Positions 1 through 7,930 of a stretch of DNA of 36,691 nt are shown here, in pieces; the first letter of the stretch is position 1, and each line of letters begins with the position of its first letter. Both the position numbers and the translations under genes were made by a program. The stretch is taken from NCBI RefSeq assembly GCF_001418575.1, contig NZ_LIQR01000001.1, positions 6,527 to 43,217 of the forward strand, in the 5' to 3' direction. The notes beneath the pieces are model-generated. The model saw only the letters and a program-made list of their open reading frames with translations, ran no database searches and was not told the DNA's origin. This DNA comes from Peterkaempfera griseoplana. GTDB taxonomy: Bacteria > Actinomycetota > Actinomycetes > Streptomycetales > Streptomycetaceae.

Positions 1-47
1 CGGTCCCGTCTCCGCAGCCCCAGTGGGGACTTCAGGACGTGGGAGGG

Positions 48-3000
48 TCAGTAGGAGGCGTACAGGGAGTAGGCCACCGGGTCCTTGACGGCCGTCCCGA
101 AGGACGACGGCCAGCTGCCGAAGACCACGCCCCCGGCGCTGTAGGCGCCCTGCCCCGCGCTGCCGGCGCTGTAGCGCATGTTGTTGGAGAGCGAGTCACT
201 GCCGTTGGTGTTGTACATCAGCCAGTAGCTGGTGCCGGCGCTCAGCGTGGCGGTGATCGGCAGGGTGTTCCAGGAGTTGGCGGTGAGGGTGCCGGTGGTG
301 GTCGAGGCGACCAGAGTGCCGGGCGAGCCCGCACTGTCGGTGTAGACGGCCAGCTGGTACTTGTTCTTGGGATCGGCACTGACACTGCCGACGAAGACCG
401 ACATGGACTTCAGCGACACCGCCGAGGCCCCGGTGGTGATCCTGCTGCCGTTCATGTGGTTGGCGTTGCCGTCGTCCTGCTGGCTGCCGGCCTGGTTGTT
501 GCCCAGGGTCTGCAGGGGTACGCCGCCGGTGGTGAAGGTGGCCCGGTACGGGGCCGCCATGGTGTTGCCCGCGGTGTCCTTGATCTGTTGCACCGTCAGT
601 GTGTAGGCGGTGTTGGCGGCGAGCTGCTGGCTGGGGGTCAGCACGGCGGCGTTGGAGGCGGTGTCCAGCGTGACGGTGGCGGGGACGGCGGTCCCGGCGG
701 CGTTCTTCAGGGTCACGTTGGCGCCGGTGACGGTGGCGGCGTTCACCGGCTCGCTGAAGCCCGCCCTGACCACGGCGGTGAGGGCGACGCCCTGGGCGCC
801 GTCGGCCGGGGAGCTGCTGGTGACCGTCGGCGGGGTGGTGTCCTGGCCGTAGGTGGCGGTGTACGACCCGACCTTGGCGTCGAAGAACGCGTACTGGACG
901 CCCTTGATGGTGTCGATCCGGTAGGGGATGCTGCTCCCCCCGAAGCTGATGCCGGCCAGGCTGCCCCCGGTGGAGGAGACCGGCACCATGCCGCGCAGGC
1001 CGTTGGCGCCGCCGGTGACGTCGAAGGTCAGCTTGTTGCTCTGCCAGGCGAGGTTGGCGAAGGTGGAGTTGTTGCGGGTGTCCAGCCAGGTCAGCATCTG
1101 GCGGCCGGAGACCACCGGCACCCCGTGGGCCTTGGCCGAGGCGATGATGGCGTCGGAGGCGGCCGAGGCCGCGTAGTCGGTGTGGATGTTGGCGGTGAGG
1201 GCGGCGTAGTAGCCCTGGGAGCCGTAGGCGTTGTCCAGCAGCGTGTCGATGGTGAACGGGTAGGTCTGGCCCGACTCGTCGGTCATCTGCGTGGTGGCCT
1301 GGTAGGTGTCGATGACGCTGCCGTCCTCGTCGGCGAACCGCATGATCTCGCCGGTGCCGTTGAAGAAGCCGGGACGGTTCTGGGTGAAGGACGCCGGATA
1401 GTAGTAGTAGTCGGTGTCCAGCCGGATCCCGTCGGCGTTCTTCACCTTGGGCTGGGTCGCCCAGTCGTCCCACTCCACGCAGTGGGTGCGGCTGCTGGAC
1501 GGGGTGGGGATGGTGGAGTACTTGGCCTTCCAGGGGTCCAGCTGGCTCTGGTAGACGCTCGCCAGGCCGGTGCTGCCCCAGGGCCGGCAGTTGGTGGTGA
1601 TGTGCACACCGACCTCGAAGCCCTGGTCGGTGTAGGCCTTGGCCTGCGCGGCGGTCATGGGGCCGTCGGTGTACAGGTAGGAAGATCCGCGGATGCACTC
1701 CCAGGCGGCCACGTCGCAGCCCGGCGGGCTCTGCGCGATGTAGCCGTCCCAGCGGCCGGCGGTTCCGCCGATGCCGTGGTCGTCACCGGTCATCACCACC
1801 ACGGCCTTGGCGTCGCGGGGGAAGTACCAGAAGCGGGGCAGCGGTTTGCGTGACCGGTCCAGCTGGGTGATCAGGTTGACCAGCAGCCGCTGCTGCTCGT
1901 CGGCGATGGGGATGGCGGCCTTGTCGAGGTTGTTCCAGTCCGGGTCGCCGCCCGTCCCGTAGAACATCTCACTGGCCTCGTAGCCGTCCGTGGAGTCGCG
2001 CTGCTGGCCGGCCCAGGCGATGTTGCCCTGCCGGGTCTGCACCACCGACTTGGCCAGGTCGTAGGTGAAGGCCGCTGCCTGTCCGCCGGCCGAGCCCACG
2101 GACCGCAGGGTGACCGCCGGGTTGTCGGTGGCGGTCGCGGCGTCGCTGTAGAGGTCGGCGACCGCGGTGGCTCCGTTGAGGGTGTAGCGGTCGGCGGTGC
2201 CGTGGTACTGCATGGTGTCCCCGGTGATGCCGGCGCCCGGCCCGGAGGAGGTGTCGATCCGCAGATAGGCGTCGGAGCGCACCGCACCGGCGTCGGTGAG
2301 GCCCAGCAGCGGTGCCAGCTTCTTGTCGGGGCGCATCGCGATCAGCCTGCCGCCGCCGGTGGTCCAGTCGCTGAGCATGGTCGCCTGGGCGGAGGTCAGC
2401 GGCATCTCACCGAGGATGGCGACGTCGTACCCGGCCAGGGTGGCGGCGGTCACCTGGGAGATGTCCAGGACCTTGAAGTACGGGACGCCCTCGGCAGTGA
2501 GGATCTCGGCGTAGTAGCGCGAGTAGGCGTTGGCCGAGCTTGCGATGACCAGCACCGGGCCGCCGCTGCCGGAGCCCGGTCCCGGGTCGGTGGGCGGCGT
2601 GGCGTCCACGGTGTAGGTGGCGTACAGGGAGAAGGACACGGACTGGTACGAGGCGTTGCCGAAGCTGCCCGGCCATGATCCGAAGGCGGTCCCTCCGGAC
2701 GCGTAGGCGCTGCGTCCCCCGCTTCCGTAGCTGAGGTTGTTGGTGGAGGCGGTCGCGGCGTTGGTGTTGTAGGCCAGCCAGTAGGCGGTGTTGGCACTCA
2801 GCTTCGCGGAGAGCGCCACGGTGTTCCAGCTGTCCGCGGTGAGGGTGCCGGTCGCACTGCTGGCGATGAGGGTCCCGGGGGCGTTGGCGTTGTCGCTGTA
2901 CACCGCCACCTGGTACTGGTTGCGCGGCGCCGGGCTGACCGCGCCGACGTAGACGCTCATGCTGGTCACGGTGCCGCTCGCGGCGCCGGTGACATAGCGC

Positions 3001-3164
3001 GAGGCGTTCATGAACCCGGCGTCGCCGCTGTCCTCCTGGGCGCCGACCGTACTGGTGCCCAGCACCGCGGTGTCGGCTGCGGCTGCCCTCCCCACCCCCA
3101 GCACGCCGCTCAACATCGCCAGTGTGGCCGTCAGCACGACGGCAAGCCTCTTGGTACGTCCCAC
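48..3164 (-). CDS. Large secreted polysaccharide-deacetylase-like protein with duplicated terminal domains
   Basis: 1038 residues from a GTG start behind a GGGGGGA ribosome site. Residues 1-30 form a signal peptide (KR, hydrophobic stretch, AAAA), so the protein is exported. Residues about 33-184 and 885-1038 are two clear copies of one domain: both have SMSV(Y/F)VG, Y.(V/L)AVY, PGTL(I/V)AS, GTLTA.SWNT, YWL.YNTN and FGSWP.SFG in the same order. Residues about 203-440 resemble a class I glutamine amidotransferase or ThuA-like fold. Around 455-750 is a NodB-like deacetylase region with TGDDHG (459-464) and a histidine in VGVHITT (521), which are candidate metal ligands. Residues about 780-884 look like a Big_5/SbsA Ig-like domain (TPPTV, SPADGAQGV, FSEPV, YTLTV). 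A cell-wall or extracellular polysaccharide substrate is an inference; the exact substrate is not visible. It is divergent from the gene cluster to its right and probably not part of it. Confidence 0.75.
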   Translation of the reverse strand: MGRTKRLAVVLTATLAMLSGVLGVGRAAAADTAVLGTSTVGAQEDSGDAGFMNASRYVTGAASGTVTSMSVYVGAVSPAPRNQYQVAVYSDNANAPGTLIASSATGTLTADSWNTVALSAKLSANTAYWLAYNTNAATASTNNLSYGSGGRSAYASGGTAFGSWPGSFGNASYQSVSFSLYATYTVDATPPTDPGPGSGSGGPVLVIASSANAYSRYYAEILTAEGVPYFKVLDISQVTAATLAGYDVAILGEMPLTSAQATMLSDWTTGGGRLIAMRPDKKLAPLLGLTDAGAVRSDAYLRIDTSSGPGAGITGDTMQYHGTADRYTLNGATAVADLYSDAATATDNPAVTLRSVGSAGGQAAAFTYDLAKSVVQTRQGNIAWAGQQRDSTDGYEASEMFYGTGGDPDWNNLDKAAIPIADEQQRLLVNLITQLDRSRKPLPRFWYFPRDAKAVVVMTGDDHGIGGTAGRWDGYIAQSPPGCDVAAWECIRGSSYLYTDGPMTAAQAKAYTDQGFEVGVHITTNCRPWGSTGLASVYQSQLDPWKAKYSTIPTPSSSRTHCVEWDDWATQPKVKNADGIRLDTDYYYYPASFTQNRPGFFNGTGEIMRFADEDGSVIDTYQATTQMTDESGQTYPFTIDTLLDNAYGSQGYYAALTANIHTDYAASAASDAIIASAKAHGVPVVSGRQMLTWLDTRNNSTFANLAWQSNKLTFDVTGGANGLRGMVPVSSTGGSLAGISFGGSSIPYRIDTIKGVQYAFFDAKVGSYTATYGQDTTPPTVTSSSPADGAQGVALTAVVRAGFSEPVNAATVTGANVTLKNAAGTAVPATVTLDTASNAAVLTPSQQLAANTAYTLTVQQIKDTAGNTMAAPYRATFTTGGVPLQTLGNNQAGSQQDDGNANHMNGSRITTGASAVSLKSMSVFVGSVSADPKNKYQLAVYTDSAGSPGTLVASTTTGTLTANSWNTLPITATLSAGTSYWLMYNTNGSDSLSNNMRYSAGSAGQGAYSAGGVVFGSWPSSFGTAVKDPVAYSLYASY

Positions 3165-3517
3165 GCCGATCCCCCCGGATCCCCACCCTTGTGACGAAAC
3201 GTCGGCTATTGGTGTACCGGTCCGCTCCGCTTCTGTCCATAGCCCTCACAGGAGGCACACAGGTTGTACGCAGCCTCCCGGCCACAGGTCGGCCGGAAGC
3301 CGTCCTACCCCTCCAGTCCCGGGCGCAACAGCCGCCGCATGCCGCCCCCACCGGTCCCGATCGTCCACAGAAGGCCTATACCTGGGTAAAGCAGTCATCC
3401 TTCCTCCTGATGGCAGGTCAGCCACGGGCAAACCATCGTTGACTGCCGTGGCGGGCATGTGCTGAAATCCACCGGGGAACAGGGCTGCGGTGCGCCGTGA
3501 GGCGAGGGGGAGAAGCC
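3165..3517. other. Divergent intergenic region upstream of the hydrazine-type cluster
   Basis: These 353 bp separate the divergent secreted protein gene and the cluster. No convincing gene is present. The left part holds the ribosome site of the minus-strand gene. The right part holds the candidate promoter at 3439-3468. GCCACGG (3421-3427) and CCGTGGC (3446-3452) form an inverted repeat with a spacing of 18 that overlaps the -35 element, and could be an operator. The DNA here is less GC-rich than the surrounding genes, as expected for a promoter region. Confidence 0.5.
3439..3468 (+). promoter_or_regulatory. Candidate sigma-70/HrdB-type promoter of the cluster operon
   Basis: TTGACT at 3439-3444 is close to the -35 consensus. 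TGAAAT at 3463-3468 matches four of six positions of TATAAT, with a spacing of 18. It lies about 50 bp before the GTG start of the first cluster gene. The seven genes downstream have no large gap between them, so this is the best candidate for driving the whole operon. It is a sequence match only. Confidence 0.4.
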
Positions 3518-4555
3518 GTGCGAATAGCCGTGGTCGGCGGCGGGGTCGCCGGCTCATTTCTTGCCCGTTGTTTATACGGATCAGCGTCCGGTGCGGACAT
3601 CACGGTCTTCACTGGCGGAACACCGGCGGATGCGACCGGCGCGTCCGGCGGAATGGTCCGAGGTTTTGAGACCGGCCTCGACGAGTGCCGTACGGCCGCT
3701 CAGAGCATGGCGGAACTACGGGCCGATCCCTGGCTCTCGGAAGCCGCCCGCTATCGGGAGACCGGTTCCACCTATCTTCTTCCCCCGGGCGCCGACCCGG
3801 CCGACCAGGTGAAGCTCCTGGAGGAGTTGCTGCCCGGCTCGGCCGAGGTGCTGCCCGGCGGCGCCGCCGCGGCCCGCCTCGGACTGCACGGCATCCCGCC
3901 CGGAACCCTCGCCGTCGTGGAACGGCTCGCCGGGCACATCTCCCCGGACCAGGTCAGGACCGCCGTACTGCGCCGGCTCGCGGACAACGGCGTCCCGGTC
4001 CTGCCCACCAGGGTGCGGGGGGTGACCGAACAGGCCGGTGTGCTGCTGCCCGACGGTGCGCTGCACCGGTTCGACCTGGTGGTGGTGGCCGCGGGCGGCT
4101 GGACGCCCGCGCTGCTGCCCGAACCGTCCGGTCTGTTCCGCACCAAACGGATCCAGTACGGGACGTACCGTCCCGACCGGCCGGTGCCCGGAGTGTTCGT
4201 GGACGACAACTCCGGACTGTACGGACGCCCCCTGGACGGTGGCGGCCTGCTGCTCGGCCTGGGCAGCGAGGAGTGGGACGTGTCCCCGGACGCCGTCCCG
4301 CCGGACCTCGCGCTGGCCGAACGGGTGGCCGCCGCCGGAGCCGGCCTGCTGCAGGTACCGCCGGAGTCCCTCAGGCCGGATCGGCTTGTGGCGTCCTTCG
4401 ACTGCTACGCCCCCTCCGGTGGCCTGCGGCTGAGAACCGTCCCCCGTACGCGGGGGGTGTTCACGTTCACCGGTGGCAGCGGCGGAGCGGCCAAAACGGC
4501 CCCGGCGGCAAGCCGGGCGGCCGCCGCGGAACTGCTCGACCTGGCTACGGGCTGA
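3518..4555 (+). CDS. FAD-dependent oxidoreductase (DadA/glycine-oxidase type), hydrazine-cluster family
   Basis: 345 residues from GTG 3518, chosen because GAGGGGGAG sits just before it and the FAD motif starts immediately: residues 3-12 contain IAVVGGGVAG (G7-G9-G12). Residues about 290-345 carry the C-terminal RLRTVPRT and TGGSGGAAKTAP segments typical of DAAO-fold amine oxidases. In the known hydrazinoacetate pathway a protein of this family oxidises the N-N linked lysine-glycine conjugate, so that the lysine carbon chain leaves as 2-aminoadipate semialdehyde and hydrazinoacetate is freed. That role is inferred here from the neighbours. It is the first gene of the operon, 48 bp before the hydroxylase. 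Residue 19 is encoded by TTA (3572-3574), and the first 100 codons are richer in A/T-ending codons than the following genes. Alternative: a generic amino-acid or sarcosine oxidase. Confidence 0.82.
   Translation: MRIAVVGGGVAGSFLARCLYGSASGADITVFTGGTPADATGASGGMVRGFETGLDECRTAAQSMAELRADPWLSEAARYRETGSTYLLPPGADPADQVKLLEELLPGSAEVLPGGAAAARLGLHGIPPGTLAVVERLAGHISPDQVRTAVLRRLADNGVPVLPTRVRGVTEQAGVLLPDGALHRFDLVVVAAGGWTPALLPEPSGLFRTKRIQYGTYRPDRPVPGVFVDDNSGLYGRPLDGGGLLLGLGSEEWDVSPDAVPPDLALAERVAAAGAGLLQVPPESLRPDRLVASFDCYAPSGGLRLRTVPRTRGVFTFTGGSGGAAKTAPAASRAAAAELLDLATG
3572..3574 (+). promoter_or_regulatory. TTA leucine codon (bldA-type control point)
   Basis: Codon 19 of the first cluster gene is TTA, in the run CGT TGT TTA TAC. 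In Streptomyces TTA is read only by the bldA tRNA, which becomes abundant late in growth, so a TTA codon near the start of the first operon gene would delay translation. I noticed no TTA codon in the other cluster genes, but did not check every codon. Confidence 0.7.
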
Positions 4556-4603
4556 CATCGGCCCCTGATTCCGCACCTCATGCCAAGGCTAGGAGATGCT
4601 CCC

Positions 4604-5911
4604 TTGAATCACCGGAACGTAGAGACCCTGGCAATCGGAGCCGGCCCGGCGAATCTCGCCCTGGCCGTGGCCATGGAGGAACTCGCCCCGGAGGCGTCGG
4701 CACTCGGCACACTTCTGGTCGACACACATCACGAGGTCGCCTGGCAGCGTGGAATGCTGCTTCCCTGGACGCAGAGCCAGGTGTCCTTTCTCAAGGATCT
4801 GGTGACCCTCAGGAATCCGACGAGCAAATTCTCGTTCGTCAACTACCTGCACTCGGTGGGACGCCTCGACGACTTCATAAACCTGGGGACGTTCACCCCC
4901 TACCGGCTGGAGATTTCCCGCTACCTCCAGTGGGTCGCCGACGCGCTGACCCTGGTCAGTGTCGAGCACGGGCGCACGGCGCTGTCGGTCGATCCGGTGC
5001 AGGAGGACGGCGAGGTCACGGGATGGCTTGTGCACTTCGCCGACGGCGGCACGATCCGCTGCCGCGACCTGGTGTTCGGCGCCGGACGCGACCCGCGCAT
5101 CCCCGAGGAGTTCGGCGGTGTCAGCAGTGAACGGCTGATCCACAGCACCAGGTTCACCGAGCAGCTGGGCCGGCTCGACCGCGACGCCGACCTGCGGATC
5201 GTCGTGGTGGGCGGCGCGCAGAGCGCAGCCGAGATGCTCTGGGCCTCCCATCAGGCACTGCCGCGGGCCCGCTGCACCATGCTGATGCGCTCCATCGGCC
5301 TCAACAACTACGAGAGCAGCAAGTTCACCAACGAGCTGTTCTACCCGTCGTTCATCGACGAGTTCAACCGGGCCCTCCCCGAGGCCAGGGCGCAGCTGCT
5401 GCAGGAGATGCGGCGCACCAACTACGCCGGTCTCTCGCCCGACCTCCTGGAGAGTCTCTACCGGGAGATGTACCTGGAGGGCCTGACCGGCCGCCGCCGG
5501 CTGGACATGATCACCATGACCGAGGTGGCGGAGTCCCGCATGGACGGCGACGAGGTGGTGCTGACCCTGGTCGACCGGCGCAGCCGGCGCAGCCGTGAAC
5601 TGCGCTGCGACATGGTCCTGCTGGGCACCGGGTTCGACACCCGGATGCCCGCGCTGGTCCGAAGACTCGCCGCCTCGGTCGGGGTGGAGGACATCACGGT
5701 CAGCCGCCACTACCGGATGGAACTGCCGTCCCACATCACCGCCCGCTGCTACCTCCAGGGGGTCAACGAGGCCACCCATGGCATCGCCGACTCCCTGCTG
5801 AGCGTACTGGCGGCACGCTCCGGCGAGATCGTCACCGATCTGCTGAGCGGTCCGCGGCCCGAACCCGTCCATGCCGCAGGCCTGTTGGCCACCATGTCAC
5901 CGCAGATCTGA
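4604..5911 (+). CDS. L-lysine N6-monooxygenase (IucD/SidA/PvdA family)
   Basis: 435 residues from TTG 4604, preferred over ATG 4580 because AGGAG (4591-4595) lies eight bases before TTG and the FAD motif follows at once. Residues 12-20 are GAGPANLAL (FAD). Residues 203-210 are GGAQSAAE, the NADPH-binding motif of this family. LLGTGFDTRMP near residue 340 is the family's third conserved block. LPWTQSQVSFLKDLVTLRNPTS is the usual substrate-side segment. The enzyme uses FAD, NADPH and O2 to hydroxylate a side-chain amine. Lysine rather than ornithine is inferred from the neighbouring FAD oxidoreductase, cupin and MetRS-like genes, which use N6-hydroxylysine in the known route. It ends 16 bp before the cupin. 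A siderophore role is the alternative, because an acetyltransferase and two IucA/IucC genes lie about 15 kb away. Confidence 0.9.
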   Translation: MNHRNVETLAIGAGPANLALAVAMEELAPEASALGTLLVDTHHEVAWQRGMLLPWTQSQVSFLKDLVTLRNPTSKFSFVNYLHSVGRLDDFINLGTFTPYRLEISRYLQWVADALTLVSVEHGRTALSVDPVQEDGEVTGWLVHFADGGTIRCRDLVFGAGRDPRIPEEFGGVSSERLIHSTRFTEQLGRLDRDADLRIVVVGGAQSAAEMLWASHQALPRARCTMLMRSIGLNNYESSKFTNELFYPSFIDEFNRALPEARAQLLQEMRRTNYAGLSPDLLESLYREMYLEGLTGRRRLDMITMTEVAESRMDGDEVVLTLVDRRSRRSRELRCDMVLLGTGFDTRMPALVRRLAASVGVEDITVSRHYRMELPSHITARCYLQGVNEATHGIADSLLSVLAARSGEIVTDLLSGPRPEPVHAAGLLATMSPQI

Positions 5912-5927
5912 GAAGAGGCCGCATTCC

Positions 5928-6296
5928 ATGATGGAGATCCGCAAGCTCGACCGGGACAACCTCAGCCCCGACAACGGTCTGCAGGCCCAGCGGCTGATGC
6001 CCTGGCAGCAGCTCAACGCCCCCTTCGAGGGCTCCTGGTGCGTCGTGCCGCCGCAGGGTGAGTCCGGCCCGCACGCCCACCACGAGTACGAGATCTGGGT
6101 GGCGATGACCGGTGCCGCCGAGATCGTGACCGACGCCGGCACCACCCCCTTCGTCGCCGGTGACATCGTCCACTTCACCCCCGGCGAGCGGCACCAGGTC
6201 GTCAACCGCGGCGGCGAGGACTTTCAGATGTACGCGGTCTGGTGGGACGCCGAGATGACCGAGCGTTTCCACGAGCGCCACCAGGCGAACGCGTGA
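5928..6296 (+). CDS. Small single-domain cupin, N-N bond-forming (hydrazine synthetase) type
   Basis: 122 residues from ATG 5928 (ATG 5931 is equally possible), with GAAGAGG nine bases upstream. One cupin barrel is visible. HAHHEYE (residues 49-55) gives H49, H51 and H52 as metal-ligand candidates, and GERHQ supplies H89, followed by strand VVNRGG. In characterised hydrazine synthetases (Spb40/Tri28 type) a zinc cupin domain rearranges an ester of N6-hydroxylysine and glycine into the N-N linked product. There the cupin is fused to a MetRS-like domain; here it is a separate protein. Its stop overlaps the start of the MetRS-like gene by four bases (GTGA), so the two are probably translationally coupled and act together. 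The function is inferred from context plus fold; a generic cupin is the alternative. Confidence 0.82.
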   Translation: MMEIRKLDRDNLSPDNGLQAQRLMPWQQLNAPFEGSWCVVPPQGESGPHAHHEYEIWVAMTGAAEIVTDAGTTPFVAGDIVHFTPGERHQVVNRGGEDFQMYAVWWDAEMTERFHERHQANA

Positions 6297-7930
6297 GCGG
6301 CGGCAGCGACGACCGCGCCGACGGCGGTACCGGAGAGACGGACGGCGACCGCCGGCCGGCGATCGTGATCGCCGCCACGCCCACCTCCAACGGGGGGCTG
6401 CACGTGGGGCACCTGGCCGGCCCCTATCTGGCGGCGGACGTCTGCGCCCGCCATCTGCGGGCCACCGGCCGCAGGGTGATCTCCACCACCTGCACCGACG
6501 ACAGCCAGAGCTATGTGGTCACCACCGCCCACCGCAGGGGGGTGACACCCGAGCAGCTCTGCCGGACCGGCACCGCCGAGGTCCAGCGCTCACTGGACGC
6601 CCTCGGGGTGTGCATGGCCGGACTCCCGCCGATCGACGACCGCTACCGCCGCACCGTGCTGCGTTTCATGACCGACCTGCACCGGGACGGACGGCTGCGG
6701 CTGCGCACGGTGAGGCTGCCCTATGCGGTCCGGGCGGGGGTGTTCCTGTACGACGGGCTGCTGTCCGGGACCTGCCCGGTCTGCCTGGGCGGGAGCAGCG
6801 GCGGTGTCTGCGAGGCCTGCGGGCACCCCAACCACTACGACCAGCTGCTGGACGCCCACTACTCACTCGACCCCGACGACCCGGTGGAGTACCGGGAGCA
6901 GCAGATCCTGGTGCTGCCCATGGAGGAGTACCGGGAGCGGCTCACCGCCTACTACGCGGCCCACACCCCGCACTGGCGGCCCCGGCCGCGGCGGCTGATC
7001 TCCGAGCTGCTCGCCCGGCCGCTCCCGGACGTACCGGTGACCATCCCGGGCACCTGGGGCATTCCCGCCCCGTTCGCCGAGACTCCGGGCCAGATCCTCT
7101 ACCCGTGGATCGAGGCGATGCCCGCGGTGATCTACAGCACCGCGTGGACGGCCGAGCAGCTGGGCGAGCCCGCCGAGGACACCGACCGGCACTTCACCGC
7201 GGAGGCCGACCCGCAGCTGGTCTACTTCCACGGGTACGACAACGTCTACCACTGGGGCCTGGTCGACCTGGTGGCGCTGATGGCGCACGGCGAGCGCTAT
7301 GCGCTGCCCGAGGCCAATGTGTGCAACGAGTTCTACGCACTGGAGGGGGAGAAGTTCTCCACCAGCCGCAACCACCTGGTGGAGGCGGTGGACCTGCTCA
7401 CCAGGGTGCCCAGGGACCTCGTCCGCTACTACCTGTCACTCACCGCGCCGGAGTCGCAGGGCACCAACTTCACCGAGCCGGAGCTGCACCGCACTGTCAC
7501 CGAGCGGCTGGTCGGGCCGTGGAACCGGCTCGCCGACGCGGTCGCGCGGCGGCTCCCCGACGACGGCGCCGCCCTGCCCACCACCCCCGGCGGCCGCCAC
7601 CGCGCCGGGCTGATCGCCGAGCGGTTCCGGCTCTGCTACCGGATCTCGGACTTCAGCCCCAGCCAGGCCGCGGACACCATCGCCGTCCAGCTGCTCCGCC
7701 TGGAGCGGCAGGCGGACACCGCGGACCTCGGGGACCTGCTGCTGGAGCTGCGCACCCTGCTCTCCCATGCGGCACCGATCCTGGTCGACGCCGCGGAGAA
7801 GCTGACGGCGTCGGGCGTGGACCTCGGCCTGCAGGGCCACGACGACCCGTCGGTCGCTGTCTTCCGTCTGCCCCATCTGCCCGGGTCCGCGCTGCGGCCG
7901 GACCAGGCCCTCGAAGGAGAACGCGCGTGA
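6293..7930 (+). CDS. Methionyl-tRNA-synthetase-like adenylating enzyme (tRNA-independent role likely)
   Basis: 545 residues from GTG 6293, which overlaps the cupin stop as GTGA. Class I synthetase signatures are present: HVGH (37-40) in TPTSNGGLHVGH, a zinc knuckle CPVC (161-164) with CEAC (173-176), and KFSTSR (354-359) in place of KMSKSR. The C-terminal helical region aligns loosely with the MetRS anticodon domain. The proline-tryptophan block that reads the CAU anticodon in ordinary MetRS is not visible: AAPILVDAAEK stands where PW..AK is expected. This suggests amino-acid activation, probably of glycine, without normal tRNA charging. The known homologues esterify N6-hydroxylysine with glycine before the cupin forms the N-N bond. 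It is the middle gene of a three-gene overlapping block. It is unlikely to be the housekeeping MetRS because of its divergence and location. Confidence 0.88.
   Translation: MSGGSDDRADGGTGETDGDRRPAIVIAATPTSNGGLHVGHLAGPYLAADVCARHLRATGRRVISTTCTDDSQSYVVTTAHRRGVTPEQLCRTGTAEVQRSLDALGVCMAGLPPIDDRYRRTVLRFMTDLHRDGRLRLRTVRLPYAVRAGVFLYDGLLSGTCPVCLGGSSGGVCEACGHPNHYDQLLDAHYSLDPDDPVEYREQQILVLPMEEYRERLTAYYAAHTPHWRPRPRRLISELLARPLPDVPVTIPGTWGIPAPFAETPGQILYPWIEAMPAVIYSTAWTAEQLGEPAEDTDRHFTAEADPQLVYFHGYDNVYHWGLVDLVALMAHGERYALPEANVCNEFYALEGEKFSTSRNHLVEAVDLLTRVPRDLVRYYLSLTAPESQGTNFTEPELHRTVTERLVGPWNRLADAVARRLPDDGAALPTTPGGRHRAGLIAERFRLCYRISDFSPSQAADTIAVQLLRLERQADTADLGDLLLELRTLLSHAAPILVDAAEKLTASGVDLGLQGHDDPSVAVFRLPHLPGSALRPDQALEGERA

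Noticed and set aside
39-1853. 604-codon plus-strand open frame over the secreted protein gene
   Set aside because: Gly/Val/Ala-rich composition with no recognisable domain. It is the antisense shadow of the real minus-strand gene.
6610-7926. Long N-terminal extension of the ATP-grasp gene inside the MetRS-like gene
   Set aside because: The extension is Arg/Pro/Ala-rich out-of-frame sequence. GTG 7927 with GAAGGAG upstream gives a normal family start.
6293-7930. MetRS-like gene as the housekeeping methionyl-tRNA synthetase
   Set aside because: The anticodon-reading block is not recognisable, the KMSKS loop is altered and the gene overlaps pathway genes at both ends.
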